From the NCBI RefSeq assembly GCF_008329705.1, contig NZ_VTSX01000018.1:1-64000 (forward strand): a stretch of DNA of 64,000 nucleotides, read 5' to 3'. The notes below the pieces were generated by a model, which worked only from the letters and a program-made list of their open reading frames with translations, made no database searches and was not told the origin of the DNA. Shown here in pieces: positions 7,567 through 16,793 of the stretch; position 1 is the stretch's first letter; every line of letters starts with the position of its first letter. A program made the translations under genes and the position numbers. Origin of the DNA: Chryseobacterium sp. SN22 (GTDB lineage: Bacteria > Bacteroidota > Bacteroidia > Flavobacteriales > Weeksellaceae).

Positions 7567-7956
7567 ATGAAAACACTTACTTATTTATTCTGGAGCATGA
7601 AAAAATATTATGAAAAAGTTTGGTTAACAAATGGACAGTATAATTGGACGATATTAGCTTTTAGCTTACCCTATAATCTTCCGATAATATTTTTTTCCGG
7701 AGCATTTGTTGAGATATTTATTAGACCTTATTTAGAAATGAGGATATTGAAAATAATGATATTTTTATTATTTCCTATGTTAACTTTCTTTTTATTTGCG
7801 CAGCCTCTGAAATTAATTTTCCCAAGGAAAAAGATAGAAGGCTTATCCTATACAAAAGAGGAAGTAAGAAAATATCGATTAAATATTTTATACTTTTTCC
7901 TGGGCTTTATACTCTTAATTTCTTTATTGGTGATCTATAAAAAGTATGTCATCTAA
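7567..7956 (+). CDS. Predicted membrane protein (129 aa)
   Basis: Hydrophobic stretches near residues 28-50, 60-80 and 105-126 predict three to four membrane helices with short charged loops (FPRKKIEG). No family recognised. The gene is very AT-rich and stands alone between two non-coding stretches. Confidence 0.55.
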   Translation: MKTLTYLFWSMKKYYEKVWLTNGQYNWTILAFSLPYNLPIIFFSGAFVEIFIRPYLEMRILKIMIFLLFPMLTFFLFAQPLKLIFPRKKIEGLSYTKEEVRKYRLNILYFFLGFILLISLLVIYKKYVI

Positions 7957-8280
7957 TTGAGAACAAATGTAGTATGAACCGTAGTATTCTGAGCTATTTA
8001 TACTACAAGCTGGCGCAAACGTGTCGCTCGTGATTTCAAAAATTAAGACACTGCATTCTGCAGTGGTTTTCATTTCATTAAAGGTAATTCTATAAAACGG
8101 AACGATGCAAAAATGATTAGAAAATGATGATTCAAATCAATAATCTGTTGATCCCTTATTTTTAATATTGTAAAATATAGTATAGATATTCATTCTTATA
8201 TTATCAAGCTGAGTACTCCTTTGAAGATAAAGGTTTACTTTAGTATGCAGTTTTAATAAAATATAGAGTATTAAATAATT
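7957..8280. other. Non-coding stretch with terminator-like hairpin and REP-like repeat
   Basis: No gene seen. It contains the reversed REP-like palindrome at 8009-8033 and a hairpin CACTGC-ATT-CTGCAGTG followed by TTTT (about 8048-8072) that could terminate the upstream gene. Confidence 0.5.
8009..8033. repeat. REP-like palindrome, inverted copy
   Basis: GCTGGCGCAAACGTGTCGCTCGTGA is the reverse-complement counterpart of the element at 3429-3456 with a changed centre. Confidence 0.5.
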
Positions 8281-8655
8281 TTGGAAAATATAAAAATTTT
8301 AATTTGCGATGATAATCATGATAATTTAGATACCGTTGCTTTTATTTTAGAACATGAGGGCTATTGCGTGAGTAAGGAGACTGATAGTACCAATCTTATA
8401 AAAAAAATTACTGATAAAAATCCGGATATTCTCATAGTGGATATTTGGATGCCTAAAATAACCGGTGATGAGATCATAAGAATGATCCGCGCGGATTCGG
8501 AGTTTAAAGAATTACCGATTATTGCCTACTCTGCACGCTATGACATTGAAAAAGTTGCTATTGAAGCTGGGGCTGATGATTATGTAAGTAAACCTTTCGA
8601 TATATCTCACCTTATTGGAGCAATCAACCGCGTGCTGAAAGTAGTGCGATTTTAA
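8281..8655 (+). CDS. Single-domain response regulator (124 aa)
   Basis: This is a CheY-like receiver with the acidic pocket Asp10-Asp11, phosphoacceptor Asp54 in LIVDIWMPK, the switch Ser in IIAYSA and the conserved Lys in YVSKPF. There is no output domain. The frame opens with TTG at 8281; the next ATG lies well inside the domain, so TTG or an alternative start is needed. No kinase gene is nearby, so the phosphodonor must be elsewhere. Confidence 0.85.
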   Translation: MENIKILICDDNHDNLDTVAFILEHEGYCVSKETDSTNLIKKITDKNPDILIVDIWMPKITGDEIIRMIRADSEFKELPIIAYSARYDIEKVAIEAGADDYVSKPFDISHLIGAINRVLKVVRF

Positions 8656-8699
8656 ACTATATCATATTCCTTTTAATGCAACTCATTGATATAGCAAAA

Positions 8700-8713
8700 T
8701 CTCAATAAACGAT
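8700..8713 (+). repeat. Junction motif, instance 5
   Basis: TCTCAATAAACGAT, one mismatch, three bases before the ATG at 8717. Confidence 0.6.
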
Positions 8714-8716
8714 AAC

Positions 8717-8956
8717 ATGGCAGAAAAATTATTCTATTCTTCAGATGAAGTTCAAAGTATTGTAAAGAAAGTTATTGAAGCTACTACTATTGGTGTTCTT
8801 GACTATGTTAATAATGAATCCATAATTATAGATAGGTTTTTCAAAAACGAAATACCTAATGCTATTATAGAAAGGAACTCTACCAAAAATCTTTCGGAGT
8901 ACATAGATCAAGAATTGATGAAAATTGGAATAAATTATACACCTATAAAATCTTAA
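8717..8956 (+). CDS. Unknown small protein (79 aa)
   Basis: A soluble, mostly helical, acidic protein starting MAEKLFYSSDEVQSIVKKVI. There is no signal peptide or membrane segment and no motif I recognise. It starts three bases after one junction motif, and its stop codon lies inside the next one (8951-8964), so the gene fills its module almost completely. Confidence 0.5.
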   Translation: MAEKLFYSSDEVQSIVKKVIEATTIGVLDYVNNESIIIDRFFKNEIPNAIIERNSTKNLSEYIDQELMKIGINYTPIKS

Positions 8957-8964
8957 GAAACGAT
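8951..8964 (+). repeat. Junction motif, instance 6
   Basis: TCTTAAGAAACGAT, two mismatches; it contains the TAA stop of the preceding gene. Confidence 0.55.
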
Positions 8965-9100
8965 CTACTTTTTTAAGAGATGTCGTTGAAGATCAAGTCA
9001 CAGTATATTTTACCATTTTTGATTATAATGAATCAAGGTTCTACAATAATACTGCAGAACCTTTTTGTTATATTTGTGAATAACAAAAGTGTGCTTTTAG

Positions 9101-10141
9101 ATGAGTGACAAAATTATACAAAATGACAACTACAAAGATTGGTCAAAATTTATTTTCAATAAGATAGAAGTCGCTCAAACACAAGCTGCTTTAAAAGTTA
9201 ATTCCGAAATGCTCACCTTATATTGGGAGATTGGAAATTCAATCATCGAAAAACAGCAAGAAAACGGTTGGGGCAGTAAAGTTATAGATCTTTTGGCTGC
9301 AGATTTAACACGTAATTTTCCTAATAGCAAAGGGTTTTCGGTGCGTAACCTTAAATATATGAGAAGCTTTGCCGAAGCATATCCTCAGTTTCCAATAGTG
9401 CAAGTGCCGCTTGCACAATCTGAAACACAATTTGTGCAAGTGCCACTTGCACAAATTACCTGGTACCATCATATTAGTCTTCTTACAAAAATAAAGGATG
9501 TTACAGAGCGAGCATTTTACATTGCAGAAACAGCAAAGAACGATTGGAGCAGGGATATAATGCTTTTACAGATTCAAAGCAATTTATATACAAGAAGCGG
9601 AAAGGCTTTGAATAATTTTGAACAGACATTACCCGAATATCAATCAGATTTAGCAAAGAGTATTTTCAAAGATCCATATCATTTTGATTTTTTGATGCTT
9701 TCAACTAAGGTAAAAGAACTGGAAATAGAAAAGCTTCTGACAAACAAAATAACCGATTTTCTTATAGAGCTAGGTAAAGGATTTGCTTTTGTAGGGCGAC
9801 AATATGTCATTGAAGTTGATAATACCGATTACAAAATTGATTTGCTTTTTTATCACACCATTTTGCATGCTTATGTAGTAATCGAACTCAAAGCAGGGGA
9901 GTTCATACCGGAATATGTTTCCAAACTAAACTTTTATATTAGTGCAGTTGATGATAAAATCAAAACACCATTTGATGAGCCGACAGTTGGCTTATTGCTT
10001 TGCGCCTCAAAAAGTAATGTAAAAGTAGAATATGCGATGCGGGGTCTAGATAAACCTTTAGGAGTTGCTACTTACCAATTAGAGCAGCTTGTAAAAGAAA
10101 ACATTGATAAATTAAACGAAGATTACAGTACAGAACAATAA
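9101..10141 (+). CDS. DUF1016 (YhcG-like) PD-(D/E)xK nuclease-fold protein, copy 2 (346 aa)
   Basis: Architecture matches copy 1: LYWEIGNSIIEKQ and GFSVRNLKYMRSFAEAYPQF in the helical half, then Asp247 in YKIDLLFYH and Glu262-x-Lys264 in VIELKAGEF. Sequence identity to copy 1 is low, so these are different family members and not a recent duplication. It contains two palindromes 36 bases apart: GTGCAAG-N5-CTTGCAC (9398-9416) and a ten-base-stem version at 9431-9455. They encode a repeated VQVPLAQ. Function unproven. Confidence 0.92.
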   Translation: MSDKIIQNDNYKDWSKFIFNKIEVAQTQAALKVNSEMLTLYWEIGNSIIEKQQENGWGSKVIDLLAADLTRNFPNSKGFSVRNLKYMRSFAEAYPQFPIVQVPLAQSETQFVQVPLAQITWYHHISLLTKIKDVTERAFYIAETAKNDWSRDIMLLQIQSNLYTRSGKALNNFEQTLPEYQSDLAKSIFKDPYHFDFLMLSTKVKELEIEKLLTNKITDFLIELGKGFAFVGRQYVIEVDNTDYKIDLLFYHTILHAYVVIELKAGEFIPEYVSKLNFYISAVDDKIKTPFDEPTVGLLLCASKSNVKVEYAMRGLDKPLGVATYQLEQLVKENIDKLNEDYSTEQ

Positions 10142-10163
10142 ATACTATTAATTAATCAAAAAG

Positions 10164-10177
10164 TCTTAAAAAACGAT
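10164..10177 (+). repeat. Junction motif, instance 7
   Basis: TCTTAAAAAACGAT, one mismatch; it begins the 5' block of 181-residue gene copy 2. The block that follows (GCTTGCTTA onward) is shared with copy 6. Confidence 0.65.
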
Positions 10178-10230
10178 GCTTGCTTAATTATAATAAAAAA
10201 TCAATAGTCAAACAACTTTTATACGACAAA

Positions 10231-10358
10231 AAGCCCTCAATACTTCTAAGTGTTGGGGGCTTTTTCTGTTGAAGCCAAATGAATCATCCTGTAGTTATTT
10301 TACTACATGAACTTCCATGTTCCACTACAAAGAAAATTTTACCGCCGCCGTAGATTTG
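10231..10358 (+). promoter_or_regulatory. Control region of 181-residue gene copy 2
   Basis: Terminator hairpin AAGCCCTCAATAC..GTGTTGGGGGC plus T5 (10231-10266), palindrome TGTAGT-TATTTT-ACTACA (10290-10307), and -7 element TAGATTTG (10351-10358). Confidence 0.65.
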
Positions 10359-10411
10359 TAATGTCAAAAGAGGACAATTAATCAAGAATAAAAAATAAAA
10401 ATAATACGGTC

Positions 10412-10957
10412 ATGATAAAACAAATCGCCATCGCAGCCTTAACTATCGGAGCCTTCATCTTAGGAACCAACAATGCCCAGGCTCAGAATACGACAGCAAC
10501 CACAACGGTAAACATTACCTTAAATGATGTCATCTCGATTGACGCGGGAAGTACGGCCATCGGGAATACGGTTGACTTCAACTATGCTACGGCAGCGGAT
10601 TACAACTCGGACCAGACCGTTACCAAAGCCAACTCTTTGAAAGTGACTTCAACGAAGAACTTCAATGTTAAGGTAAAAGCAGGGGGTGCCAATTTCATGA
10701 ACGGAACCAACCTGATCCCTGTCAATGTTCTGACCATTAAAGCCGCTACCGCTTCCGGGACAATGGGCGGAACAAAAAGCGCTGTCGTTTTATCGGCAAC
10801 GGACCAGACTTTAGTATCAAACGCTCCGCTTGGAAGCGCCTTAACCCTGAACCTGGACTATACGATTCCGGCAGCGAAATCATCATCTTCCGATATCTTA
10901 GGGAAACCGGCCGGAACGTACACTCAGACCGTAACGTATACGGCAACCGCTTTATAA
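10412..10957 (+). CDS. Exported 181-residue beta-rich protein, copy 2
   Basis: Nearly identical to copy 1, with I2, I5, Q23 and S115 as distinguishing residues; most DNA differences are silent. Signal peptide 1-24, cleavage AQA|QN. Its 3' flank is of the same type as copy 1 for about 200 bases. The silent divergence with near-fixed protein suggests purifying selection or gene conversion. Confidence 0.85.
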   Translation: MIKQIAIAALTIGAFILGTNNAQAQNTTATTTVNITLNDVISIDAGSTAIGNTVDFNYATAADYNSDQTVTKANSLKVTSTKNFNVKVKAGGANFMNGTNLIPVNVLTIKAATASGTMGGTKSAVVLSATDQTLVSNAPLGSALTLNLDYTIPAAKSSSSDILGKPAGTYTQTVTYTATAL

Positions 10958-10996
10958 ATAAAAATTTTTCATATAATATTTTGTGATTTGGTGTAT

Positions 10997-11028
10997 CGAA
11001 GGCTTCCTGCAGGAGGCCTTTGATTTTG
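10997..11028 (+). terminator. Rho-independent terminator of copy 2
   Basis: CGAAGGC / GCCTTTG stem around TCCTGCAGGA, followed by TTTTG, as for copy 1. Confidence 0.85.
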
Positions 11029-11170
11029 TATGTATTGATCAGGGCATCTAGCTGTTCATTTCCCGGAGATTGGTCCGGAAATATCTACAACGGTCTGCAC
11101 GCGGGATCACTATTGGTTTCCGAAGCTTCTATAGAAAGATAGCTGCAGAGAATAAAAAGTAGTTAACGAA

Positions 11171-11184
11171 TTTCAAAAAACGAC
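11171..11184 (+). repeat. Junction motif, instance 8
   Basis: TTTCAAAAAACGAC, two mismatches, at the point where the 3' block shared with copy 1 ends. Confidence 0.55.
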
Positions 11185-11291
11185 AGTGCTATCATTTTTC
11201 CGTAAAGTGACACAGATCCTACAATTAATTTAAAAATTTTAGTTTTTTTTTCATTAATTAGCAGCCTCCATAAAACGCTAATAAAAATGAA

Positions 11292-12908
11292 ATGCAGACT
11301 CTATTAACCAACTTATTTTTAGTAGCAGTATTAGGTCTTTTAACTTGGTCCTGTACTCGAGATAATGTGCAGTCATTTGTAAGCCATAAGGTGGAAAACC
11401 TGTTTAACAGATCTACCTCAGACGCGAATGAAACTCAAAATTTTGGAGTCCGGATACTTAAAATTGCTGAAACCAGTAAGGAATTTTCATATGGTTACAG
11501 TTTAATAGCTGATGGTTTGTATAAAAAAGAGGAGTACAGCAATGCTCTTATATTTTACAAAAAAGTTGACTCCATTTCAATCCTTTTGAATGATGACGAT
11601 CGTAGATTCATAACAAACCTGTTTATGACAGGAATATATAACAAGGTAGGACTACTGTCCAGAGCAGATGAAAGTCTGAACCTATGCAATACATTAATAA
11701 AAAGATCTGCAATTCCATATTCCCAATACTATTTATTAATTGGTGAGGCAAACTTACTTGAATTGAGCTATAAATATTGTGAAGCAATACCAAAAAGAAA
11801 AGAATTAGTTGCGCAAATTTTAAATATATCACATAAAGAAGGAGGCGATAAATCCATATTAGCTGATTCATACATGCAACTGGCTTATAATCAGATCAAA
11901 TGCGGGCAGTTATCCGAAGCGGGACTATCAATAAACAAAGCAGACAGTCTTGTAAGAGAAGATCAGTATATTAACAATACGATCATTATAGCAATTTATA
12001 AGATGGTAAAAGGAATGTATGCTGCCGAAGTTAATGATTATGACCAAGCGGTCATTTACTTCGATGAAGCGCTTGATAATGCAAAAAAAAATAATCTGAA
12101 TCTTGAGAAGATGAAAATTTTGCAGGAGCGGATCAATTATAATTTTGACAGGTTTAGCGTCAGAAAAAGGCTCATAAAAGAATTTAATGATCTGGAAGTC
12201 CTCAGAAAAAAGCAAATGGGAAAGATTATTGAGCAGGAAGTTGATCATAAAAATACAATCATCAGGAAGAAAGAAAGGTATCAGATTATATTAGTCTCGA
12301 TCTCTTTGATTTCTCTGGTTGCAATGTTCATTCTGATTAAAGTTTTTGAAACCAAGCGGAAGATGGCCAATAAAAAATTTAATCATATTCTATTACAGAT
12401 AAAGGAAAATAGTCCGGAGAGAAATGAAGATAATACTTCGCAACTTTCAATTTCCCGGCCAGAAGAGGAGAAAGACAAAACTTTAAAGGGTGCAGAATTG
12501 ACTGTTGAAAGTAAAAAAAATTCAGACAAAAAAATTCTTTCCGACAAAAAAGAAATGGATTTACTCAACAAGCTGGAGAAGTTTGAGGCAGGAAAGGAAT
12601 TTTTAAATAATAATTATTCCATTTCATCAATGGCTACGCAATTTGAGACCAACAGCAAGTATATCAACTTTATTTTACAAAAACATCGGAATAAAACGTT
12701 TAGTGATTATATCAATTCGCTACGTATCCTATATATAACCAGATTGCTGTATGAAGAAACCGAATACCGTAATTATAAAATCAGTTACTTGTCAGAAGTT
12801 TGCGGCTACTCATCTCACAGCAGGTTTACCTCCGTTTTTAAAACAGAAACCGGGCTTTCTCCCTCTGATTTTATCAATAAAATTTCCGGCAAAAGCCCTC
12901 GGCACTGA
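11292..12908 (+). CDS. Membrane-bound TPR/AraC-type regulator (538 aa)
   Basis: The N-terminus is a hydrophobic anchor with a lipobox-like WSC (about residue 21). The following 300 residues are helical repeats with TPR character (YSNALIFYKKVDSI; YDQAVIYFDEALDNAKKNN). A transmembrane helix lies near 325-347 (IILVSISLISLVAMFILIKV). The last 100 residues form an AraC-type double HTH (YSISSMATQFETNSKYINFI; ISYLSEVCGYSSHSRFTSVF). This layout puts a sensor outside and DNA binding inside. The adjacent surface-protein gene is a plausible target (inference). Confidence 0.85.
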   Translation: MQTLLTNLFLVAVLGLLTWSCTRDNVQSFVSHKVENLFNRSTSDANETQNFGVRILKIAETSKEFSYGYSLIADGLYKKEEYSNALIFYKKVDSISILLNDDDRRFITNLFMTGIYNKVGLLSRADESLNLCNTLIKRSAIPYSQYYLLIGEANLLELSYKYCEAIPKRKELVAQILNISHKEGGDKSILADSYMQLAYNQIKCGQLSEAGLSINKADSLVREDQYINNTIIIAIYKMVKGMYAAEVNDYDQAVIYFDEALDNAKKNNLNLEKMKILQERINYNFDRFSVRKRLIKEFNDLEVLRKKQMGKIIEQEVDHKNTIIRKKERYQIILVSISLISLVAMFILIKVFETKRKMANKKFNHILLQIKENSPERNEDNTSQLSISRPEEEKDKTLKGAELTVESKKNSDKKILSDKKEMDLLNKLEKFEAGKEFLNNNYSISSMATQFETNSKYINFILQKHRNKTFSDYINSLRILYITRLLYEETEYRNYKISYLSEVCGYSSHSRFTSVFKTETGLSPSDFINKISGKSPRH

Positions 12909-13329
12909 TCCTGAAATTCAACACTGTCAAAATCCCGAATAGTGACAGTCTAACATTAGTACACACAGGTGCCAAGAGATATCTTTGTTTCTCAAATCAT
13001 AACAAGGGAACTAAAAGTTAAGGTCCTGATTCAATACTATCATACCTTGGTCCACTGATAAGAATTTTACCTGCCAAATTTTAAATAGTACTCCTGTTAA
13101 AATTAATTTCGGGTAGAATATTGATACATCAAGCTGGATCATGAGCGCTGACCTTATCCGTACCTTAATTAATTTTAGAAAATTGTCTGTCTATAATTTC
13201 AGTGAAAGATGCCACTGTTCTTCATTGGATTGATTTGATGATAGTTTAGGCATTATAAAAAAACAAAAACTATAAATCTACATTAACGATTGCAGTACTT
13301 AACATTTAAACTAAATTAAAAAAAAGAAT
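12909..13329. other. Intergenic region, no gene seen
   Basis: Only short frames occur here (for example about 30 codons from 13141). It holds the presumptive promoter of the adhesin-like gene, but I cannot place a convincing TAnnTTTG box. Confidence 0.4.
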
Positions 13330-14754
13330 ATGAGAACCAAAGTAAAGTCAGCTTTAATTTTGAATTGCATCATTGGTATAAGTTCATTATCTCCAGCTCA
13401 GACAGGACGTGTCGGTATCAATACGGTAACGCCTAAATCTACATTAGATGTCAACGGGCAAAGGGATTCTTCAGGAGCTCTTTTATTGAGTGATATTACC
13501 GGAATCCAGGCTCCAAGACTTTCCAGACAAGAGTTAAGTGCCAAGGGGAATCTCCTGTACGGCTCTGATCAGAAAGGTACAATTGTTTATATTACAGATA
13601 TCACCGGAGGAGATAATCTTTCCCAAAGGACAAATATAACATCCATCGGATATTATTATTTTGACGGAACTTTTTGGCAAAAATTTATAGACGATCAGAC
13701 TTATATTTTTCCGTCCGGTTTTGAAAGAAAGCCTAACCTGTCAGCCAGTAACTTTTATTGGAAGCTCATTGGTGCTCCGGCGGGAAATTATGGCACTCCG
13801 GGCAAGTACGGATTAGATGCGTCCTGGAATCCTGAAAATCTGAACGAAATCTTTACCGGAACCAGCACCTATAATAATCTATTAACATCAAATGGATTAA
13901 CGGTAGCAAATCTGGGAGCGCTGGGAAAGAATTCTTTTACTGCCGGAACCATGAATAGTGCCTCAGGAGATGCAAGTACATCTTTGGGGGCGGGTAATAT
14001 TTCATCTGGTTTAGGAGCCTTCACGGCAGGCATCAATTCATCTGCAACAAATTCTGGTGCGATCGCAATAGGTTTTGTGAATAAAGCAACCGGGAATAAT
14101 TCAGTTGCCATTGGTTCAACTAATATATCTGATGGATCTTCAGTAGCACTAGGCACGGGAAATAATGCTGCTGCAGTGTCGACGGTAGCTATTGGTTTAA
14201 ATAATAATCTTAGCGGATCCAGATCGTATGTTATCGGAGAAGCCAATACAAGTACGGCCAACGGTGTACGTACCAGTGCGCTTGGGACAGCTAATACTTT
14301 ATCTGCCGTTAATTCCGTTGCTATCGGTGACCAGAATGTCACGTCAGGAAATTTTTCTCTTGCCTTGGGTAATAATCTTTCTCCTGAAAGCATGTTTGCT
14401 GTAATGACAGGATATAATAACACTGCTGAAACTTCTCCACAGCCAAATGCATTAACCAATTCCTCGAAAAGACTTTTTCTCGTAGGGAATGGCTTCGGCT
14501 CAAAAAGCGATGCCTTCACAATTTTAAGAAACGGGAAGACGGGTATTGATATTGATAATTTTGAGACAACAGCCAGCGACGCAAAGTTACAGGTTAACGG
14601 TACTGTAAAAATAGCCGTGCTGTCTACCACTTCCACCTGTAACAGTGCCAATGAAGGAACAATTCAATATGTGAAAACCGCAGGCACGGGGATATTTCAG
14701 GGCTGTATTCAAACTTCATCAACCCCTACTTACGGGTGGGTAAATTTAAACTAA
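13330..14754 (+). CDS. Secreted protein with YadA-head-like repeats (474 aa)
   Basis: A signal peptide (1-23, PAQ|TG) is followed by a 'VGINTVTPKSTLDVNGQ' module (about 27-43) that is common at the N-terminus of flavobacterial surface proteins. Residues about 190-350 are a run of SxAIGxxN/SGxxS repeats (SGAIAIGFVNKATGNNSVAI, SSVALGTGNNAAAVSTVAIG) typical of the trimeric YadA/hemagglutinin head. There is no YadA membrane anchor and no T9SS domain; the C-terminus ends GWVNLN. It may be an adhesin or stalk protein. The gene at 16794 shares the N-terminal module. Confidence 0.8.
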   Translation: MRTKVKSALILNCIIGISSLSPAQTGRVGINTVTPKSTLDVNGQRDSSGALLLSDITGIQAPRLSRQELSAKGNLLYGSDQKGTIVYITDITGGDNLSQRTNITSIGYYYFDGTFWQKFIDDQTYIFPSGFERKPNLSASNFYWKLIGAPAGNYGTPGKYGLDASWNPENLNEIFTGTSTYNNLLTSNGLTVANLGALGKNSFTAGTMNSASGDASTSLGAGNISSGLGAFTAGINSSATNSGAIAIGFVNKATGNNSVAIGSTNISDGSSVALGTGNNAAAVSTVAIGLNNNLSGSRSYVIGEANTSTANGVRTSALGTANTLSAVNSVAIGDQNVTSGNFSLALGNNLSPESMFAVMTGYNNTAETSPQPNALTNSSKRLFLVGNGFGSKSDAFTILRNGKTGIDIDNFETTASDAKLQVNGTVKIAVLSTTSTCNSANEGTIQYVKTAGTGIFQGCIQTSSTPTYGWVNLN

Positions 14755-14871
14755 ATGGGTAACTGGTCTATTGTATCAGAAACAATTTTTATGACTTCTG
14801 CCCATGGTGTTATATAGAGCTTTTGAATCAAAGTTATCAGGCATAGTTTAAAAACATCACTTATTATCATT

Positions 14872-15099
14872 ATGAATTCTAGTAAACATGGTTTTTTACA
14901 TCTTATAAAAAGTGAAATTGAAGAGTTTTATAAGATAAAGCTTCCGGAATCTACAGAGATAAAAAAAGCAGTATATATTTTATCAAGTTATTTTTTTGGA
15001 GTATATAAAAAGAAATTATATGTCGATCTTATTCAGGGAGAAGTTGTTAATTATAAGGTATCTTATTACATTTTTAATCGAGAATTATTTAATGAATGA
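14872..15099 (+). CDS. Unknown small protein (75 aa)
   Basis: A basic, Tyr- and Lys-rich, soluble protein (IKSEIEEFYKIKLPESTEIK). No motif recognised. AT-rich composition matches neighbouring module genes. Confidence 0.4.
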   Translation: MNSSKHGFLHLIKSEIEEFYKIKLPESTEIKKAVYILSSYFFGVYKKKLYVDLIQGEVVNYKVSYYIFNRELFNE

Positions 15100-15459
15100 G
15101 TAGGTTTCGTACCCAAAAGTCATTTCTATTGTTAAAGAGATGAATACTCTACCCAGTAAATATCCAAAATTTAATGATTGTTAAGATTACTTTCAGGAGA
15201 GAATTACCTTTTGCTATAACTGTCGTGTTCTAAATCCTTGGGAATAGCCGTAGGAGCTGCCGATGGCTCCGTAATCATCCATTCTATCCACATTATAACC
15301 AGGAATTAAATGGAGACTCTTAAGTTTATAAAAAAAACGCCGTAAAGGCGTTTTTTTTATGGGGCATTTCGGGTTTTTCAGGAAGTAAATTTTTTACCTT
15401 TTAACTATTGTGATCTGTACTAAAGTAGGAATTTTAATAGAAAGTAATTCTTTTATTAG
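15100..15459. other. Non-coding stretch with a terminator and a possible gene remnant
   Basis: On the minus strand, 15214 to about 15320 reads a protein-like tail ending YGAIGSSYGYSQGFRTRQL and stop, with no start codon; it may be the C-terminus of a lost gene. A strong hairpin AAACGCC-GTAAA-GGCGTTT with flanking A and T runs lies at 15332-15359. Confidence 0.4.
15332..15359. terminator. Bidirectional rho-independent terminator
   Basis: AAAACGCC-GTAAA-GGCGTTTT with A-run before and T-run after, usable on both strands. Confidence 0.8.
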
Positions 15460-15473
15460 TCTCAAGAAACGAT
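15460..15473 (+). repeat. Junction motif, instance 9
   Basis: TCTCAAGAAACGAT, one mismatch; it begins the 5' block of copy 3, and the next 60 bases are shared with copy 4. Confidence 0.65.
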
Positions 15474-15510
15474 ACTTCTATTGCATTATAAGTAATATCA
15501 ATTTTAAATA

Positions 15511-15637
15511 AGCCCTCAACACTTCTAAGTGTTGGGGGCTTTTTCTGTTGAAGCCAAATGAATCATCCTGTAGTTATTTTACTACATGAACTTCCATGTT
15601 CCACTACAAAGAAAATTTTATCACCGGCGTAGATTTG
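15511..15637 (+). promoter_or_regulatory. Control region of 181-residue gene copy 3
   Basis: Terminator hairpin 15511-15545, palindrome TGTAGT-TATTTT-ACTACA 15569-15586, and -7 element TAGATTTG 15630-15637. The spacer reads ATCACCGGCG where other copies have ACCGCCGCCG. Confidence 0.65.
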
Positions 15638-15686
15638 TAATGTCAAAAGGATAATTAATCAAGAATAAAAAATAAATAATACGATC

Positions 15687-16232
15687 ATGATAAAACAATT
15701 CGCCATCGGAGCCTTAACCATCGGAGCCTTCATCTTAGGAACCAACAATGTTCAGGCTCAGAATACGACAGCAACCACAACGGTAAACATTACCCTTAAC
15801 GATGTCATCTCGATCGACGCGGGAAGTACGGCCATCGGGAATACGGTTGACTTCAACTATGCTACGGCAGCAGACTATAACTCGGACCAGACGGTTACCA
15901 AAGCCAACTCCCTGAAAGTGACTTCAACGAAGAACTTCAATGTAAAAGTAAAAGCAGGGGGTGCTAATTTCATGAACGGCGTTAACCTGATCCCTGTCAA
16001 TGTTCTGACCATCAAAGCCGCTACCGCTTCCGGAACCATGGGGGGAACAAAAAGCGCTGTTGTTTTATCGGCAACGGATCAGACTTTAGTCTCCAATGCT
16101 CCGCTTGGAAGCGCGTTAACCCTGAACCTGGACTACACGATTCCGGCAGCGAAATCATCATCATCTGATATCTTAGGAAAACCGGCCGGAACGTATACAC
16201 AGACCGTAACTTATACCGCAACCGCTTTATAA
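15687..16232 (+). CDS. Exported 181-residue beta-rich protein, copy 3
   Basis: The most divergent of the six, but still nearly identical: F5, G8, V22-Q23, V99 and S115. Signal peptide 1-24. Its 3' flank is of a second type, shared with copies 4 and 5 (ending ATTTAAACCTGATTTATGCAT before the motif), not the copy 1/2 type. Confidence 0.85.
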   Translation: MIKQFAIGALTIGAFILGTNNVQAQNTTATTTVNITLNDVISIDAGSTAIGNTVDFNYATAADYNSDQTVTKANSLKVTSTKNFNVKVKAGGANFMNGVNLIPVNVLTIKAATASGTMGGTKSAVVLSATDQTLVSNAPLGSALTLNLDYTIPAAKSSSSDILGKPAGTYTQTVTYTATAL

Positions 16233-16272
16233 ATAAAAATTTTTCATATTAATATTTTGTGATTTGGTGTTT

Positions 16273-16304
16273 CGAAGGCTTCCTGCAGGAGGCCTTCGAT
16301 TTTG
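16273..16304 (+). terminator. Rho-independent terminator of copy 3
   Basis: Perfect CGAAGGC / GCCTTCG stem around TCCTGCAGGA, followed by ATTTTG. Confidence 0.85.
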
Positions 16305-16415
16305 TATGGATCGATACTGCTGTAGAGAAATGAAAAAGCCGGGAATACGTACCGATCAGCGGTAAGACAGAATCTATGTTTTTGGACATTTAAACCTGAT
16401 TTATGCATTATCAAA

Positions 16416-16429
16416 TCTCAAAAAACGAT
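16416..16429 (+). repeat. Junction motif, instance 10 (exact consensus)
   Basis: TCTCAAAAAACGAT at the end of the copy 3 downstream block, before unique sequence. Confidence 0.7.
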
Positions 16430-16793
16430 ATTTAAACAGTTTAGACTTTAGTTCAGAAAAAACAAAACTAGCTGCATTGCTTTCCAGAGATCTGGTGAAA
16501 AATATACAACTGAATAGCTTTGTTATATGGAATAAATGGAATAGGTAATCTATTTATTCTATTTATGCCTGCCTTTCGTTATTTTTCATGATTTGCAGGG
16601 TTCCGTATTATATAGATTTTCTTTTCATCCAGAAGATATTTAAGCTGTCCAAGTCTAAAGGGAATTTAAATTGTGACTATTAAATTTCACCAAAACCATA
16701 TTATTTAAATTTTGTTTTTGATAGTCAATAAATTAGCGAAAAAATAGGGATGGTCATCTTTATATTGATATATTTGCGGAAATTTATTATAGG
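16430..16793. other. Intergenic region with promoter, no gene seen
   Basis: TATATTTG at 16769-16776 fits the -7 box and lies 18 bases before the ATG at 16794. The rest shows no coding signal. Confidence 0.45.

Noticed and set aside
13869..14651. Long open frame on the minus strand opposite the YadA-like gene
   Set aside because: It mirrors the repeat-rich codon pattern of the plus-strand gene, which has a signal peptide and known repeats; the opposite frame has no protein-like features.
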